Below are positions 46,501 through 58,798 of a stretch of 64,000 bases of DNA, in pieces. The translations under genes and the position numbers were made by a program. The stretch comes from Siphonodentalium dalli (taxonomy: Eukaryota; Mollusca; Scaphopoda; Gadilida; Siphonodentaliidae), in contig CP136069.1 of assembly GCA_032622095.1 (NCBI GenBank), forward strand, positions 8,138,036 to 8,202,035. Reading direction: 5' to 3'. Position 1 is the first letter of the stretch. Each line of letters starts with the position of its first letter. Below the pieces are notes generated by a model. It worked only from the letters and a program-made list of their open reading frames with translations, ran no database searches and had not been told where the DNA came from.

Positions 46501-48775
46501 TTATTGAGTTGAGGTTAATGGACTTCCCTCGATGTATCATCACATTTATTGAGGTTAATGGACTTCCCTCGATGTAACATCATGTTTATTGAGTTGAGGT
46601 TAATGGACTTCCCTCGATGTAACATCACGTTTATTGAGTTGGGGTTAATGGACTTCCCTCGATGTATCATCACGTTTTTTGAGTTGAGGTTAATGGACTT
46701 CCCTCGATGTATCATCATGTTTTTTGAGTTGAGGTTAATAGACTTCCCTCGATGTCACGTCTCATGTTTATTGAGTTGGGGTTAATGGACGTCCCTCGAT
46801 GTATCATCACGTTTATTGAGTTGAGGTTAATGGACTTCCCTCGATGTAACATCATGTTTATTGAGTTGAGGTTAATGGTCTTCCCTCGATGTAACATCAC
46901 GTTTATTGAGTTGGGGTTAATGGACTTCCCTCGATGTATCATCATGTTTATTGGGTTGAGGTTAATGGACTTCCCTCGATGTATCATCATGTTTATTGAG
47001 TTGAGGTTAATGGACTTCCCTCGATGTATCATCACGTTTATTGAGTTGAGGTTAATGGACGTCCCTCGATGTGTCATCACGTTTATTGAGTGAGGTTAAT
47101 GGACTTCCCTCGATGTAACATCATGTTTATTGAGTTGGGGTTAATGGACTTCCCTCGATGTATCATCACGTTTATTGAGTTGAGGTAAATGGACTTCCCT
47201 CGAGGCTCGATGTATCATCACGTTTATTGAGTTGAGGTTAATGGTGTTCGCTCGATGTAACATCACGTTTTTTTAGTTGAGGTTAATGGTCTTCCCTCAA
47301 TGTATCATCACGTTTATTGAGTTGGGGTTAATGGACTTCCCTCGATGTATCATCACGTTTATTGAGTTGAGGTTAATGGACTTCCCTCGATGTAACATCA
47401 TGTTTATTGAGTTGAGGTTAATGGTCTTCCCTCGATGTAACATCATGTTTATTGAGTTGAGGTTAATGGACTTCCCTCGATGTATCATCACGTTTATTGA
47501 GTTGAGGTTAATGGACTTCCCTCGATGTATCATCACGTTTATTGAGTTGAGGTAAATGGTGTTCCCTCGATGTATCATCACGTTTATTGAGTTGAGGTAA
47601 ATGGTGTTCGCTCGATGTAACGTCTCATGTTTATTGAGTTGGGGTTAATGGACGTCCCTCGATGTATCATCACGTTTATTGAGTTGAGGTAAATGGTGTT
47701 CCCTCGATGTATCATCATGGTTATTGAGTTGAGGTAAATGGTGTTCGCTCGATGTAACGTCTCATGTTTATTGAGTTGAGGTTAATAGACTTCCCTCGAT
47801 GTATCATCACGTTTATTGAGTTGAGGTTAATGGACTTCCGTCGATGTAACATCACGTTTATTGAGTTGAGGTTAATGGACTTCCCTCGATGTATCATCAC
47901 GTTTATTGAGTTGAGGTAAATGGACTTCCCTCGATGTATCATCACGTTTATTGAGTTGAGGTTAATGGTGTTCCCTCGATGTATCATCACGTTTATTGAG
48001 TTGAGGTTAATGGACTTCCCTCGATGTATCATCACGTTTATTGAGTTGAGGTTAATGGTGTTCCCTCAATGTATCATCATGTTTATTGAGTTGAGGTTAA
48101 TGGACTTCCCTCGATGTATCATCACGTTTATTGAGTTGAGGTTAATGGACTTCCCTCGATGTATCATCACGTTTATTGAGTTGAGGTTAATGGACTTCCC
48201 TCGATGTATCATCACGTTTATTGAGTTGAGGTTAATGGTCTTCCCTCGATGTATCATCATGTTTATTGAGGTGAGGTTAATGGACTTCCCTCGATGTCAC
48301 GTCTCATGTTTATTGAGTTGGTGTTAATGGACTTCCCTCGATGTATCATCATGTTTATTGAGTTGAGGTTAATGGTCTTCCCTCGATGTATCATCACGTT
48401 TATTGAGTTGAGGTTAATGATCTTCCGTCGATGTAACATCACGTTTATTGAGTTGCGGTTAATGGACTTCCCTCGATGTATCATCACGTTTATTGAGTTG
48501 AGGTTAATGGACTTCCCTCGATGTATCATCACATTTATTGAGTTGAGGTTAATGGACTTCCCTCGATGTATCATCACGTTTATTGAGTTGAGGTTAATGG
48601 ACTTCCCTCGATGTCACGTCTCATGTTTATTGAGTTGAGGTTAATGGACTTCCCTCGATGTATCATCACGTTTATTGAGTTGAGGTTAATGGACTTCCCT
48701 CGATGTATCATCACATTTATTGAGTTGGGGTTAATGGACTTCCTTCGATGTATCATCACGTTTTTTGAGTTGAGG
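46501..48775 (+). repeat. 45-bp minisatellite, about 50 units
   Basis: Units contain TTGAGGTTAATGGACTTCCC and TCGATGTATCATCACGTTTA. Since 45 is a multiple of three, the unit reads as MDFPRCIITFIELRL on one strand and MIHRGKSINLNSINV on the other, giving open frames of up to 135 codons on both. Scattered stops and 42-48-bp variant units argue against a protein. Confidence 0.95.
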
Positions 48776-48779
48776 TTAA

Positions 48780-49140
48780 CCCTTTACCCAACAGAAGGGC
48801 CCTGTGCCAATGCATTCTCTTATATATGCGAGTCGACCATAGGTCGCCTCGCATATATAAGAGAATGCATTGGCTTAACATATTAAAAATGATAAAATTG
48901 TTAAAGAATGTAAGAAAAAATGGTCAATGCATTCTCTTATATATGCGAGGTGACATATGGTCGACTCGCATATATAAGAGAATGCATTGGCACAGGGCAT
49001 AACTGTAACCATCACAATGTGGTCAATGAGCCGGTTCCAATGATATCCATATTTGTATGGTTTTATTGAGACAGACCCAAGATATTTTAGGCTGTTGAAG
49101 CTTTATATGGGCGTTTTTGCCTGGTTTGTTGGGTAAAGGG
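48780..49140 (+). mobile_element. TTAA MITE family P1, copy C, inserted in the minisatellite
   Basis: TTAA at 48776-48779 and 49141-49144 flank the termini CCCTTTACCCAACA and TGTTGGGTAAAGGG or close forms. Every intact minisatellite unit has one TTAA in GAGGTTAATGG, which is the empty site. The second cassette is shortened on its left side. Confidence 0.92.
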
Positions 49141-49205
49141 TTAATGGACTTCCCTCAATGTATCATCACGTTTATTGAGTTGAGGTTAATGGACTTCCCG
49201 TGATA
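49141..49205 (+). repeat. 45-bp minisatellite, remnant right of the P1 insertion
   Basis: One and a half units resume right after the MITE and end at about 49205. Confidence 0.85.
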
Positions 49206-51060
49206 TATCATCTCTCAATCCATTGTTATTTATCCGTTTGTAGACATATCATCCCGATGTTAAATAATAAATACTTCATTTCTTTCTAAATTCCTACTCC
49301 ACAAAAGCAGAAACTTATCTTTTCATTGTGTGAGTCTTGTTATTGAATTGCGTTGGAGACTGAGTATAGAATTCTGGTATTGGCATCTTCGGGATGTTAT
49401 AGACGGTCTGCCATCAGTGAATAGAGTGGACAATGTATCTAATTCATACCGTCACCACGATAGTGTATTTTTGTATTGATTCGTGGAAGTTGTCATTTAT
49501 TATACATATATTTTTCTAATGTCATGGCTTCTACATTATTGACCGTCACGGTCTTCATTTAATTTTAATATCGCTTCTTGAATGATCTTCAATGTACTGT
49601 AACAGGCCTAAAAATGGATACAATGTTCCCTGTTGTGTTTGTCCCGATCAGGCCGGAGAATAAGGTGCCTGTCATTTGCAGAATGAGGTCCCCAGAGGTT
49701 GAATATAGTGATGCTATCCCGCATAGGAAATGATTAGCAGTTATGGAACTGTGTGTATCCTGTACAATGACCTAAGTTTGCATATATAAGTATAAACTTG
49801 TCCTGATGCAACTAATGCCTAGATTATTGTGTGCATGGAAAAAGAGCGAGCAACTGTCTCAAACATTAATGTGACTACCAATGGGTAGAAAATATCTGTC
49901 ATCAGTGCATCAATCCAATCAGTGAGTTGTTTGCATGTCTTTCAACTCAGATGATCTCTCACAAGACCGAAAGTATCCAAGTCTGGTATAGTGTTGTGAC
50001 TGCTTGTCATTTATATATCTAAACGAGTATGATCTGTCCGGATTTTTCTCTCAGACCCCTGGACCGAGTTCAACCAAATTTGGTGTGGTGACTCGGGGTA
50101 CCCTGGCGGATGTTATAATGGTATTTGTTTTTCAAAATTTTTAATTAAAAAAAAAAAAAAAAAAATAGGTTTTGATAAATTGAGCAAGGAATTCAATCTT
50201 TAAAAAAAAGTATATTAAAACAATATATATAAATCAAAATGTTTCAATGACCAAATGTGCTTGAAGTGCACAAAGGGGCCGCACCGCCGCTAAGTGAAGG
50301 GTCTGTCTAAGATCAAAATGTTTGCGAAGTCCAACAAAGGGGGCCACAGGTATCTCTGATGCTGAATATAGGCTCCCAAAGGGAGTATAATAACTAAGTT
50401 GCTCCAGTAGACAAACATAAGTGGTATGGAATATGTTAGATAATGGGCTGGTTGACAGACTAATCAGGAAATAGTTAGAAATTATGAAATTTTTTGTATT
50501 CTGCACAATGACCTAGGTTTACAGATGATCAGCAATTTATAAAACTTTTTTTTCAATGAAACAGGTTAAACTGTTATTTGAACTAATTGAGATCATTCCC
50601 AGTCATAAGAGTGATATCAGTAGTAGTCCGAGAGCCAATAAGGTTTTATTGTCGTCACTCTGACCAAAAGACCCACTCTGCTCATTTTGTGGCAAATTAT
50701 ATGTAGTTTACGGAAACCAATTTCTTGCGAGTGGGAAACGCGGCGTTTGGGAGATATTTGACATAGAATGTATGCCTGGTGAGAGCGAAAATTGTTACTT
50801 AATTGTTGGGGGAGGGTTAGTTATTTCGAATGTATGCAACATATGTAGTGTCAGCTAACACGTTATATATACCATTTTGTCGGCAATAAGTCACTCTCTC
50901 TAGTGAATAAACACAGAATTAGAATTTCGACAACTGACCTCGAGTACGAGAGGTCAAAGGTCAAATATATTTTGAAGCGCCATTATTTTTTAAGTGTTAA
51001 ATTGGAATGTTAGCTTCAGAAATTTTATAATCGTCGATTGGAATCCGTTCTAGTATATAG
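49206..51060. other. Unassigned DNA with one hAT-like fragment and an A-run
   Basis: 49667-49737 is a piece of the GAATGAGGTCCCCAGAGG palindrome family. 50140-50165 is an A-run. A minus frame at 50234-50506 has no recognisable features. Confidence 0.35.
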
Positions 51061-51063
51061 AGG

Positions 51064-51216
51064 ATATCTAGTGTTTTTGAGTGGATACCGAAAAATATGT
51101 TATGAGTGACCGAGACAAATGTTTATTTTCGCGAGCGGCTTGCCGCGAGCGAAAATAGACATTTGTCTCGGTCACGAATTTTCGGTATGCACTCAAAAAA
51201 CACCAGATATTCTTTT
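51064..51216. repeat. ~150-bp palindrome, possible fold-back element
   Basis: Arms of about 70 bp from GATATCTAGTGTTTTTGAGTG and its complement meet at CGAGCGGCTTGCCGCGAG near 51143. It includes CCGAGACAAATG and CATTTGTCTCGG. No family or target duplication assigned. Confidence 0.72.
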
Positions 51217-51737
51217 TATTATACGCATTTCCAAAGAAATTCACCATTTACGACGTTAAATGATCTCACAATCGTCTTCAATCGATGCATTATTTTTGAA
51301 GCCATCAGCTGATCCCTGCCTGTTCACGCAATGCTACTTCACCATCCGCAGAATATAAAAATATAGTTCCCGTATTCTTCCCTTTATTCCCCCCCCCATA
51401 AATATGTCGAATTTCAACATATATTTATTATAAATGTAATATCAGTGAATATAATATAAATTAGAATATCACAATGGGTTCTTTCACTTTGTCCTTCTTC
51501 AACAGTACAAACCGGAAACAGTATTGGTACACGCAAGTGAAGCGGTCGCACGCGCGAGCTAGTGTGAAAGTATATTATTCTATATATATCCCCTTCTGGG
51601 TGATATCGATGTTTATCTAAACGCGTTTTTTTCTATAATTCACTGTTGAGCGTATAATAAAATTTTGAACTTTACTGTATACCAGATTCGGATATGAGGA
51701 AAGAAAACTAACATGGACGTTATTGCAACTATCTAAG

Positions 51738-51830
51738 ATGTCGGCCAAAATAGCCCAAAACAGTAACAAATTACAAGAACAGAAAACGACTCCATTATGG
51801 AAGGATATTGGTCATAATTTTGTCACACAG
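51738..51830 (+). CDS. Candidate first exon, 31 codons
   Basis: An ATG at 51738 in the context AAGATGTCG opens 31 codons, starting MSAKIAQNSNKLQEQKTTPL, and ends at CACAG/GTAAAACA, a good donor in phase 0. The upstream 200 bp are AT-rich. No similar protein comes to mind and no second exon was found before the minus-strand fossil gene that starts 280 bp downstream. Confidence 0.3.
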
Positions 51831-52110
51831 GTAAAACAAGTTGTTTGTATTAATGGGACAGAGTTTACCTGGTTATTTTATCCCAAATACAGAAAAAAAT
51901 TGCTGATTCAAATTTGAAAATTATGAATTTCTTGTATTTTTCTATGCAAGAGATGAATGATGGTAGTTCACTGGAACTAACTAGCAAACAGAGATTACAG
52001 CAGCTAAAGTGTGGACATGTGATACTGTTCAATTGAAAAAAATATTTCACAAAGCTTCTGACCAATATGCTAATTTGTGTTCAAACCAATTAATTCGCCA
52101 GAAGAATATA

Positions 52111-55100
52111 CTAAGAGCTATCCTCATCACAATCAGAACTGTCCTCTTCGGAACTATCATTTACTTCTATATCACCAGTATCATCAATATCGTCATCTGA
52201 TTCCTCGGACTCACATAACACCTCTCCCAGATCTGTCGGAATCTGTGGTCCAGTAAACCACACAATACCAAAACGACCTTCCACTTCCTCCCAGTCGTGC
52301 ATGGGAGGGTCCATTGTTGAGGGAATTGCAAGCGTATATAGGCCACAAAGTTTGACCTGATGATTTTTTGGTATTATGCCGTTTTCGAAAGAGGGAGACC
52401 ACTAGAGTCAGCCCCTTTGATTTTTGACAAAGGCTGGCTGTTGTTGGTGGGGGCGAATTTCGTGTGGAATATTGCATATCTAGCATCATCCACATTCTCC
52501 AAAGAAGCTTTTATGAACATGGAACAAACAAACGATTCAAGAGAGTCCAATGTCTCACGACTTACATTTGTCGATGTTCCTAAACTAGCGAAGGCAGATA
52601 AGAATCTATCGGATTTAATCGCCGTGTCAAAAGGTTTAATTTTACCTTTTCGCATGAAAGAAGCTGTATAATCATAGCCAGTAAAGGTGACAGTATTCCT
52701 GGTAATGCATCACAAACAATTCTCCCAAGATGGCCCTGTATATTTGACAAGCGTTCCCACAGGCCCGGTACTCATAACACACATTTGCAAACCCAAACAT
52801 CAAACAACATTCCCCTAGCACTTCAACTTAAATATTCTTTGCCCACTCATATGCCAAAAATGACAAAAATTACACTTTAAAAGTCTCTGAGTTTAAATTT
52901 TCAGCAAAAGACACGATTTGCAAATTTGCTGAGTGTTCTGAGCAGATCACGGGTGATACCGCCATAAGTTGGCGATAGGTTTGTGAGTGTACGAATCAGG
53001 AAAAAAGCGTCTACAGACTTTGGCGCTTCTGATTCTACCATTCCTTCAAGTTTGTGAAACAATTTTGCTTTATCTGTTTTCATTTTTGTACCGTCAATGT
53101 GAGCCATGCACAGCGGCACAGGCGTCAGCGGGTAACTGAAAAGCTTGCGAAGATCGATGTCCATTAAACAAGATAGATATAACAATCGCCCAAATAGGTC
53201 ATGCGTGCATTTGATTTCTTTCAACTTCTTGTCTTTATAAGTCAGTTTCATCGAAAAACGGCGGTTGATGCAAAATTCTTAACATTGCGCCTGACTATAG
53301 GCTTCTCGAATCTCTTGTCATCATTGAGGCATTCAGATTTGAATTCATCCCACCATGCCTCTCCAGTTTGAACAGCTTTGAGTATTTCGGTAGCTACAAT
53401 TTTCCCGACAGCACGGCCCGTGGATAGCGAATATAAATCAGAACTTGGCACTTTGTCCGAGAACAGATTCAGTGTGGACTGTATTCCTTCCATGAGCTTG
53501 TGAAGATAAGAATTGTCGCGTTTTACTCTGTATGTTTTCAAATCGTTCACGCTGTCTTCTGTTGGGGACTTACCAGCTTTTATATTTAAGTAACTGATTA
53601 TTGACCCCTTCATGGATCGGGTAATTATCCATCGTCTACGTGCACCAGCAGAAGATAGGGACGTTATTCCAGTGAGTCTAGATGCAGCGTCCCTGTTGAT
53701 GGTTTGCTCAAGGGTCAAATCAACAGGGCTCCTGGAGAACGAGTTATGAGTACGTCGAACTGATAGGGCTCCATTTTCAACCATCTCTCTTACACCTGGA
53801 TGCATTGCTTCAACATTATATAAATCCAGTACATACATCACCATCCATCTGGCATAATTGTGCCTGGATGTTGCAAAGAAGATAGCAGACATTGCATGTA
53901 AAGAATACACGTACAATTCAAGGTCGTTTGTGTGGCAGTCTCGACTAAACAGGAGAAAAAATTCAACCAGATCAATGTACATTGCCCAATACTTTGCTGT
54001 TTCACCGTGAGCGCCCGCTCTTGTTTGGTCAAAGTATTGTTCATATGATGTCATGAGAGTCTCATATTCAACAGACTTCTCGACAGTTTGCATCAGATCT
54101 GGCGACGGATGTTCGTTCATCTGTTGAAAATATTTCAGCAAACCTTCAGGCATGCCCTTTTTGTACCAATCTAGGAATTGTCGGAAGTGTAAAATTCTGA
54201 ATGCCTGTGCAAGTACTGGATGTAGACGTTTGCACCTATTATAATGTTTTCCAGATATAAATCCTTTCAAAGAACCACTTGCTAAGACTCCAGTGTCGAC
54301 AAGGATATGCGGACCACCGGACTTGTCAAGTAAATATCCAAGTGAACCAAAATATGCTTGTTGAATATGGAATGCACCAAAGCATACAAATATATTATCA
54401 AACTTCGGGCTCTCAACTGATTGAATTTGTTTGGCTGGTTTAGCTATCGCTAAGTCATAATGGACTACAACCGCCTTCTGACTGCACTCTTGTGCAACCT
54501 TCTGAGATATCCTCATGGTTTCCGCAACTACATCTAGACGAGTTGGGGGAGGTTGGTGTTCTCCATATATGATATACATTGCTGATGCAGTCTAGAGTTC
54601 CAACCAACCCACATGGGTGTCGATTTAAATAGATGACATGAAATCATCCAGGCTTCGTCGCGTCTCTTCAATTGCTGAAGATTTGTGGGAGGTGGCTTGG
54701 TCTTTATTCGGTAATCAAATTTTGACAATTTAGGTTTTTTTCTGTATGGCCCTAGGTCAGTTATTATGCCCCCGACTTGAAGTCGGCGGGTATATAGTGG
54801 ACGTCTCCGTCCGTCCGTCCGTCCGTACATCCGTCCGTCCGTACGTCCGTACAAACTTTTTGCATTATTTTTCAGCAACCGCTGGGCAGATTTAGCTGAT
54901 ATTTGGTATGGTGATAGAGCAGCATGGCCCTTTTTTCAACTTAGAAAATTTGAATTTTCGCTTGTTTTTGGGTTTCTGGGTTTCTGGATCGCTTGTTTTG
55001 TGGTTTTTAGTCAACATTTCTGTACGAACTTCTTTTGGAATGGTCATATAGACCTCCTCGGATATCCGCAGTTTCGTCCATGCTTAATCCTAATTGCTAC

Positions 55101-55830
55101 GGTCGGGGGCAAATGCCACGCGACAGCGTACCTCTTGTATTAGAACATTCCAGGGAACGTTTCCGTCTACGCTGGTTGTGCGCTTGGGGTTCAAAAGTGG
55201 TTTTTTTTGACGTAGGCACAATGGCTGGTTTGTTCTGATAACATATTCTGACAGTGTCATGCAGTGTCCCACTCCCAGATAGAGTCTCTGTGTTTTCGTC
55301 AAAGTTATCCCAGGCCAATGCCGTGGAGAGACCAGGCGCAGTGGTCATACCATCAGGTGTACATTGCCTTTTCTCCGACACCGAGAGAGCCATGTCAGTC
55401 TCCAGCTCCTCAATGCAATGGTAATTCAAAGAATGACCAAATCGGTTCAGGATTTCGATGACGCGTCTACTGCCAGTCATACTCTTCAAACCATACCAGT
55501 CATACTCTTCAGACACACGTGCTTAGATGGTTTTAATGTGCCCTTGGTGCAAGAAAACATACAGTCGTCAGCCGATGCTGCAGCATACCGCTCTGTGCGA
55601 TGGCTTTTTGATGGACTCGAATATCCTGTGTAAAGCACTCGAAAGAAATCTATCAGGAGATTTGGTGGTTGTGCAGTACCTTTAGCAAGATCTTCTGGAT
55701 ACAACGGGAAGGGGAAATCTTTCGTCGTATTTATAAGTTGCAAGATCAATGTTCGTAGAATCCAGGACTTGCTTTCTCAGTAGAAACGCTGATAAAGATG
55801 ATGGCAAGCTCTTCAATACTCACATGTATG
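52111..55830 (-). pseudogene. Broken copy of a large multi-copy invertebrate gene family
   Basis: Pieces on the minus strand, in order, match a large uncharacterised family I remember from molluscs, amphioxus and cnidarians. The N-terminal part (about 55100-55830) has VLDSTNIDLA, SMTGSRRVIEILNRFGHS and SGSGTLHDTVRICYQ. The central part (53248-54760) has PPTRLDVVAETMRIS, FVCFGAFHIQQAYFG, ILVDTGVLASGSLKGF and SGKHYNRCKRLHP. Further on are PVPLCMAHIDGTKMKTDKA and FTGYDYTASFMRKGKIKPF, then an acidic C-terminus. The longest open piece has 443 codons. It is broken by several breaks and one repeat insertion (about 54765-55060). The family's function is unknown; its copy number suggests a mobile element or an expanded gene. 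Confidence 0.62.
54765..55060. repeat. Small repeat with GTCCGTCC microsatellite inside the broken gene
   Basis: TTATGCCCCCGACTTGAAG and a GTCCGTCCGTCC tract, then CAACCGCTGGGCAGATTTAG, interrupt the fossil gene. Sequences of this kind are common in lophotrochozoan genomes. The right border is approximate. Confidence 0.55.
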
Positions 55831-55890
55831 AATTCTTTACTTCCAGAGAATCCAGGACTCGTTATATGATGTATCTGTTGTGAGGGTTAC

Positions 55891-55970
55891 ATGGACGATA
55901 AAGATGACGATGATAAGCCGCTGCCGGCACAAGCCAGTAGCAGCGGACAACAATCAAAAGCATCTAAATC
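55891..55970 (+). CDS. Candidate short acidic exon
   Basis: ATG opens MDDKDDDDKPLPAQASSSGQ, continuing a few residues to TCTAAATC/GTGAGTAG, a plausible donor. Without splicing it stops after 27 codons. A degenerate 42-bp tandem copy of the donor region follows at 55976-56017. It may be the 5' end of a transcript running away from the fossil gene. Unrecognised. Confidence 0.2.
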
Positions 55971-56017
55971 GTGAGTAGCGCTTACAGTACAATCACAAGC
56001 GTCTAAATCATGAGTAG

Positions 56018-56831
56018 CGCTTACAGTACATTAATGGTTCATACAAATGCTTTAAAACAAGGCTCGAAATTTTATTTTTTTTACTGACTGTCAAAATGAC
56101 AGGCACCAAATGGATGATGTTGGTAATTTCAAAATGGTACCTGTCAGATTCTTAGATGTTCTGTATGAGACAGTATTTAAATTTCCAATCAACTTATTCA
56201 TCAATGATGCACACATTTTAGTGAGCATCCAATCGCCACCCAGGAAAAAAACATGTTATTTTTGTTTTCAAAAGTTCAAAAACTTTATGTCGATTAATAA
56301 ATACACATGCAATTCACAAATGACATAATTACGGTATATTCACTCTGAATTGATCTGAAATTAAAAAAGAACTATTTTTTTACTTTCGATGTCCGATTTG
56401 GCTAGTAGTGGCTCCTTGGACATACCCAAACAGATACAGATTGTTTACAAATTTACATTGGACAAAATGTCTGACAGATACAGAAGTGCACTGGACATAA
56501 GCTATTTTTTGTCAGACAATGATCTTGACCGGCCACTTATTTTGAGCCTTGCTTGTAAACATTGAAAGTGCTTGAATTTGGCTTCTGTTTTTACAAGCAT
56601 CTTTACCATTGTAAAACACCTTTTTTTGCATCATCTTTCAGCTGAGTCTGGAATAGTTCTTGAATATCATCCACAACCCTCATAATTGGCTACGGCAATC
56701 AGCAATGCCGAAGCCATTTGCCAAAGCAAACTGGGTCAATAGTGATGCCGAAGCCAAACAATCTGGATTAAGAGGGCTGCATCCATGGTAGAGTTTAGCT
56801 GGCATACATGACCTGTTCAATTACCAACATT
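56018..56831. other. Unassigned AT-rich DNA
   Basis: No exon or known repeat recognised. Confidence 0.3.
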
Positions 56832-56985
56832 TAAGAAATAAATACATTGTTCATCGGCGTGTATAGTAGAATTTGACTACAAAGAAACTGATTGCAGGAA
56901 GACGCGAAGCAGAGTCCTACAATCAGTTTCTGTGGTCAAAATTGACTATACTCGCCAACGCGCAGTGTATTTATTTCTTTTGTAA
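56832..56985. repeat. ~150-bp palindrome, possible fold-back element
   Basis: AAGAAATAAATACATTG and CAGTGTATTTATTTCTTTT face each other. The arms pass through GCGTGTATAGTA and AAACTGATTGCAGGA, and the centre lies near 56907. Confidence 0.7.
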
Positions 56986-57038
56986 TTTGACTGTATGCTT
57001 TTGTCGAAATTGTAGTGACAGATGTGCAACTTGTTTAA

Positions 57039-57421
57039 CCCTTTACCCAACAAACCGGCCAAAACCGGCCAAATAAAGCTTCAACAGCCTAAAATATCTT
57101 CGGTCTGTCTCAATAGAACCATACAAATATGGATATCATTGGAACCGGCTCCTTGACCACATTGTGATAGTTACAGTTATGCCCTGTGCCAATGCATTCT
57201 CTTATATATGCGAGTCGACCATAGGTCGCCTCGCATATATAAGAGAATGCATTGGCCTAAAAAAAATCTTTTTTTTACCATTTTTTCTTACATTCTTTAA
57301 CAATTTTATAATTTTTAATGTGTTAAGCCAATGCATTCTCTTATATATGCGAGGCGACCTATGGTCGACTCGCATATATAAGAGAATGCATTGGCACAGG
57401 GCCGTTCTGTTGGGTAAAGGG
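57039..57421 (-). mobile_element. TTAA MITE family P1, copy D
   Basis: TTAA at 57035-57038 and 57422-57425. Opposite orientation to copies A-C, so the ACCGGCCAAAACCGGCC end comes first. Two cassettes at about 57187-57259 and 57328-57401. Confidence 0.88.
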
Positions 57422-57425
57422 TTAA

Positions 57426-57917
57426 GTAATAGCCCATGTTTTATCTCTGCATGGTATGATCTCTTCGAACTGTAATGTAAAACATGACGTCACTGTTGAA
57501 TTGCGATGCCTTATCGTTGCCTCTTTGGCAATATTTTGCAGATAAGAATTAGTTTTGTTGTACCTTAAATAAAATTTGGTATTAGTAGGTAGCCGTTATA
57601 TGTCCCTTTCATCAGTCTATAGAATGATATTAACAAATTCATGTGTGGTTTGAATTATGAGCGTTCTGAAAGTTTGAGACGTTGGCAGCATTGCCCTGAT
57701 TGTACCACATTTTTTTGTGGTATAATACGAGAATATCTAGAATTGTACCACAAAATGACGTTCATGTATCCATGGGAATACAGGCTACTGACCAATCAGG
57801 ACGGGCCTTGTATGCAGGTTTGGGCATCGTATTTATATGGGAAGGTTCTTGTCATTAATTCGTGAACAATGTTTTTAACACATACATGTACACTTTAACA
57901 TAAGATAAATTACTTTG
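57426..57917. other. Unassigned DNA
   Basis: A cysteine-containing + frame at 57641-57865 has no splice support and no family resemblance. A small hairpin TACCACA...TGTGGTA lies at 57704-57724. Confidence 0.3.
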
Positions 57918-58027
57918 TGGAGCTCCGTGGTCTGGTGGTTAGCGTGTCGGACTTGTATTTGCTTTAACTCTTTGAGTGCCAGGGCCGATCTCATCGGCCC
58001 TAATTTACGCTCTGTAAAATCGGCCCT

Positions 58028-58058
<31 letters not shown>

Positions 58059-58798
58059 TAGATTTTTTTTTTTTTTTGGTTGAATTTTGTTTGGGTATGC
58101 TTAAGCATGCCATAGCGAATTTAAAAACGAACTGGATAAAACCATAGGGGCGTGTTATAACTCAAAACTATCACCAAGTATTCATAGTAATAATTTTGAT
58201 GCCCATGAAAAACGTAAGATTCCCTGGCACTAAACCTACAAAATAAGCTGTTAAAGAATATAAGAAAAATTTATTAAAATTGTAAAAAATTGTAAAAAAT
58301 AATAACAAATGATGAAAAATTGTTAGGCCAATACATTCTCTTATATATGCGAGGCGTCCTATGGTCGACTCACATATATAAGAGAATGCATTGGCACAAG
58401 GTATATGGGTTGATACAAAAATCGGACCTGGCACTCAAAGGGTTAAACACATCGATATGGGTTCGCAGCACGTCACCGGTCATTGAGTCTCCACATAGCA
58501 GTGGCTTGGCTGCTTTGAGCGATCTGCAATTGTCGGATTGCTCGCTGTTTCAAAACCCGCGCCAAGTTGTGACCCTTGAGCAAGGTCGCACGTACTGTGT
58601 CGGCATCGCATCACTCATGCGTTAAAGAGTACCAGTCAGCTTGTCATACTGATGAGTATCAGAGCATGTTCTTATCAAACTAGAGCAGCGCCTGCAATGG
58701 CTGCAGCCAGTTCAATGGTTGGCTTGTACAAATGATTGGGGTAATATTGTACCAAGCGTGTTAGAGCAAGTAATTGGTTAATCGCTATATAAAACTGG

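Noticed and set aside
46549-48886. Open frames of 78-135 codons on both strands as genes
   Set aside because: All are the 45-bp tandem unit, open by composition on both strands and broken at irregular units.
57918-57963. A genuine tRNA gene
   Set aside because: The A-box-like head has no folding acceptor and anticodon arm here, and the sequence continues into a SINE body with an (ATT)n tail.
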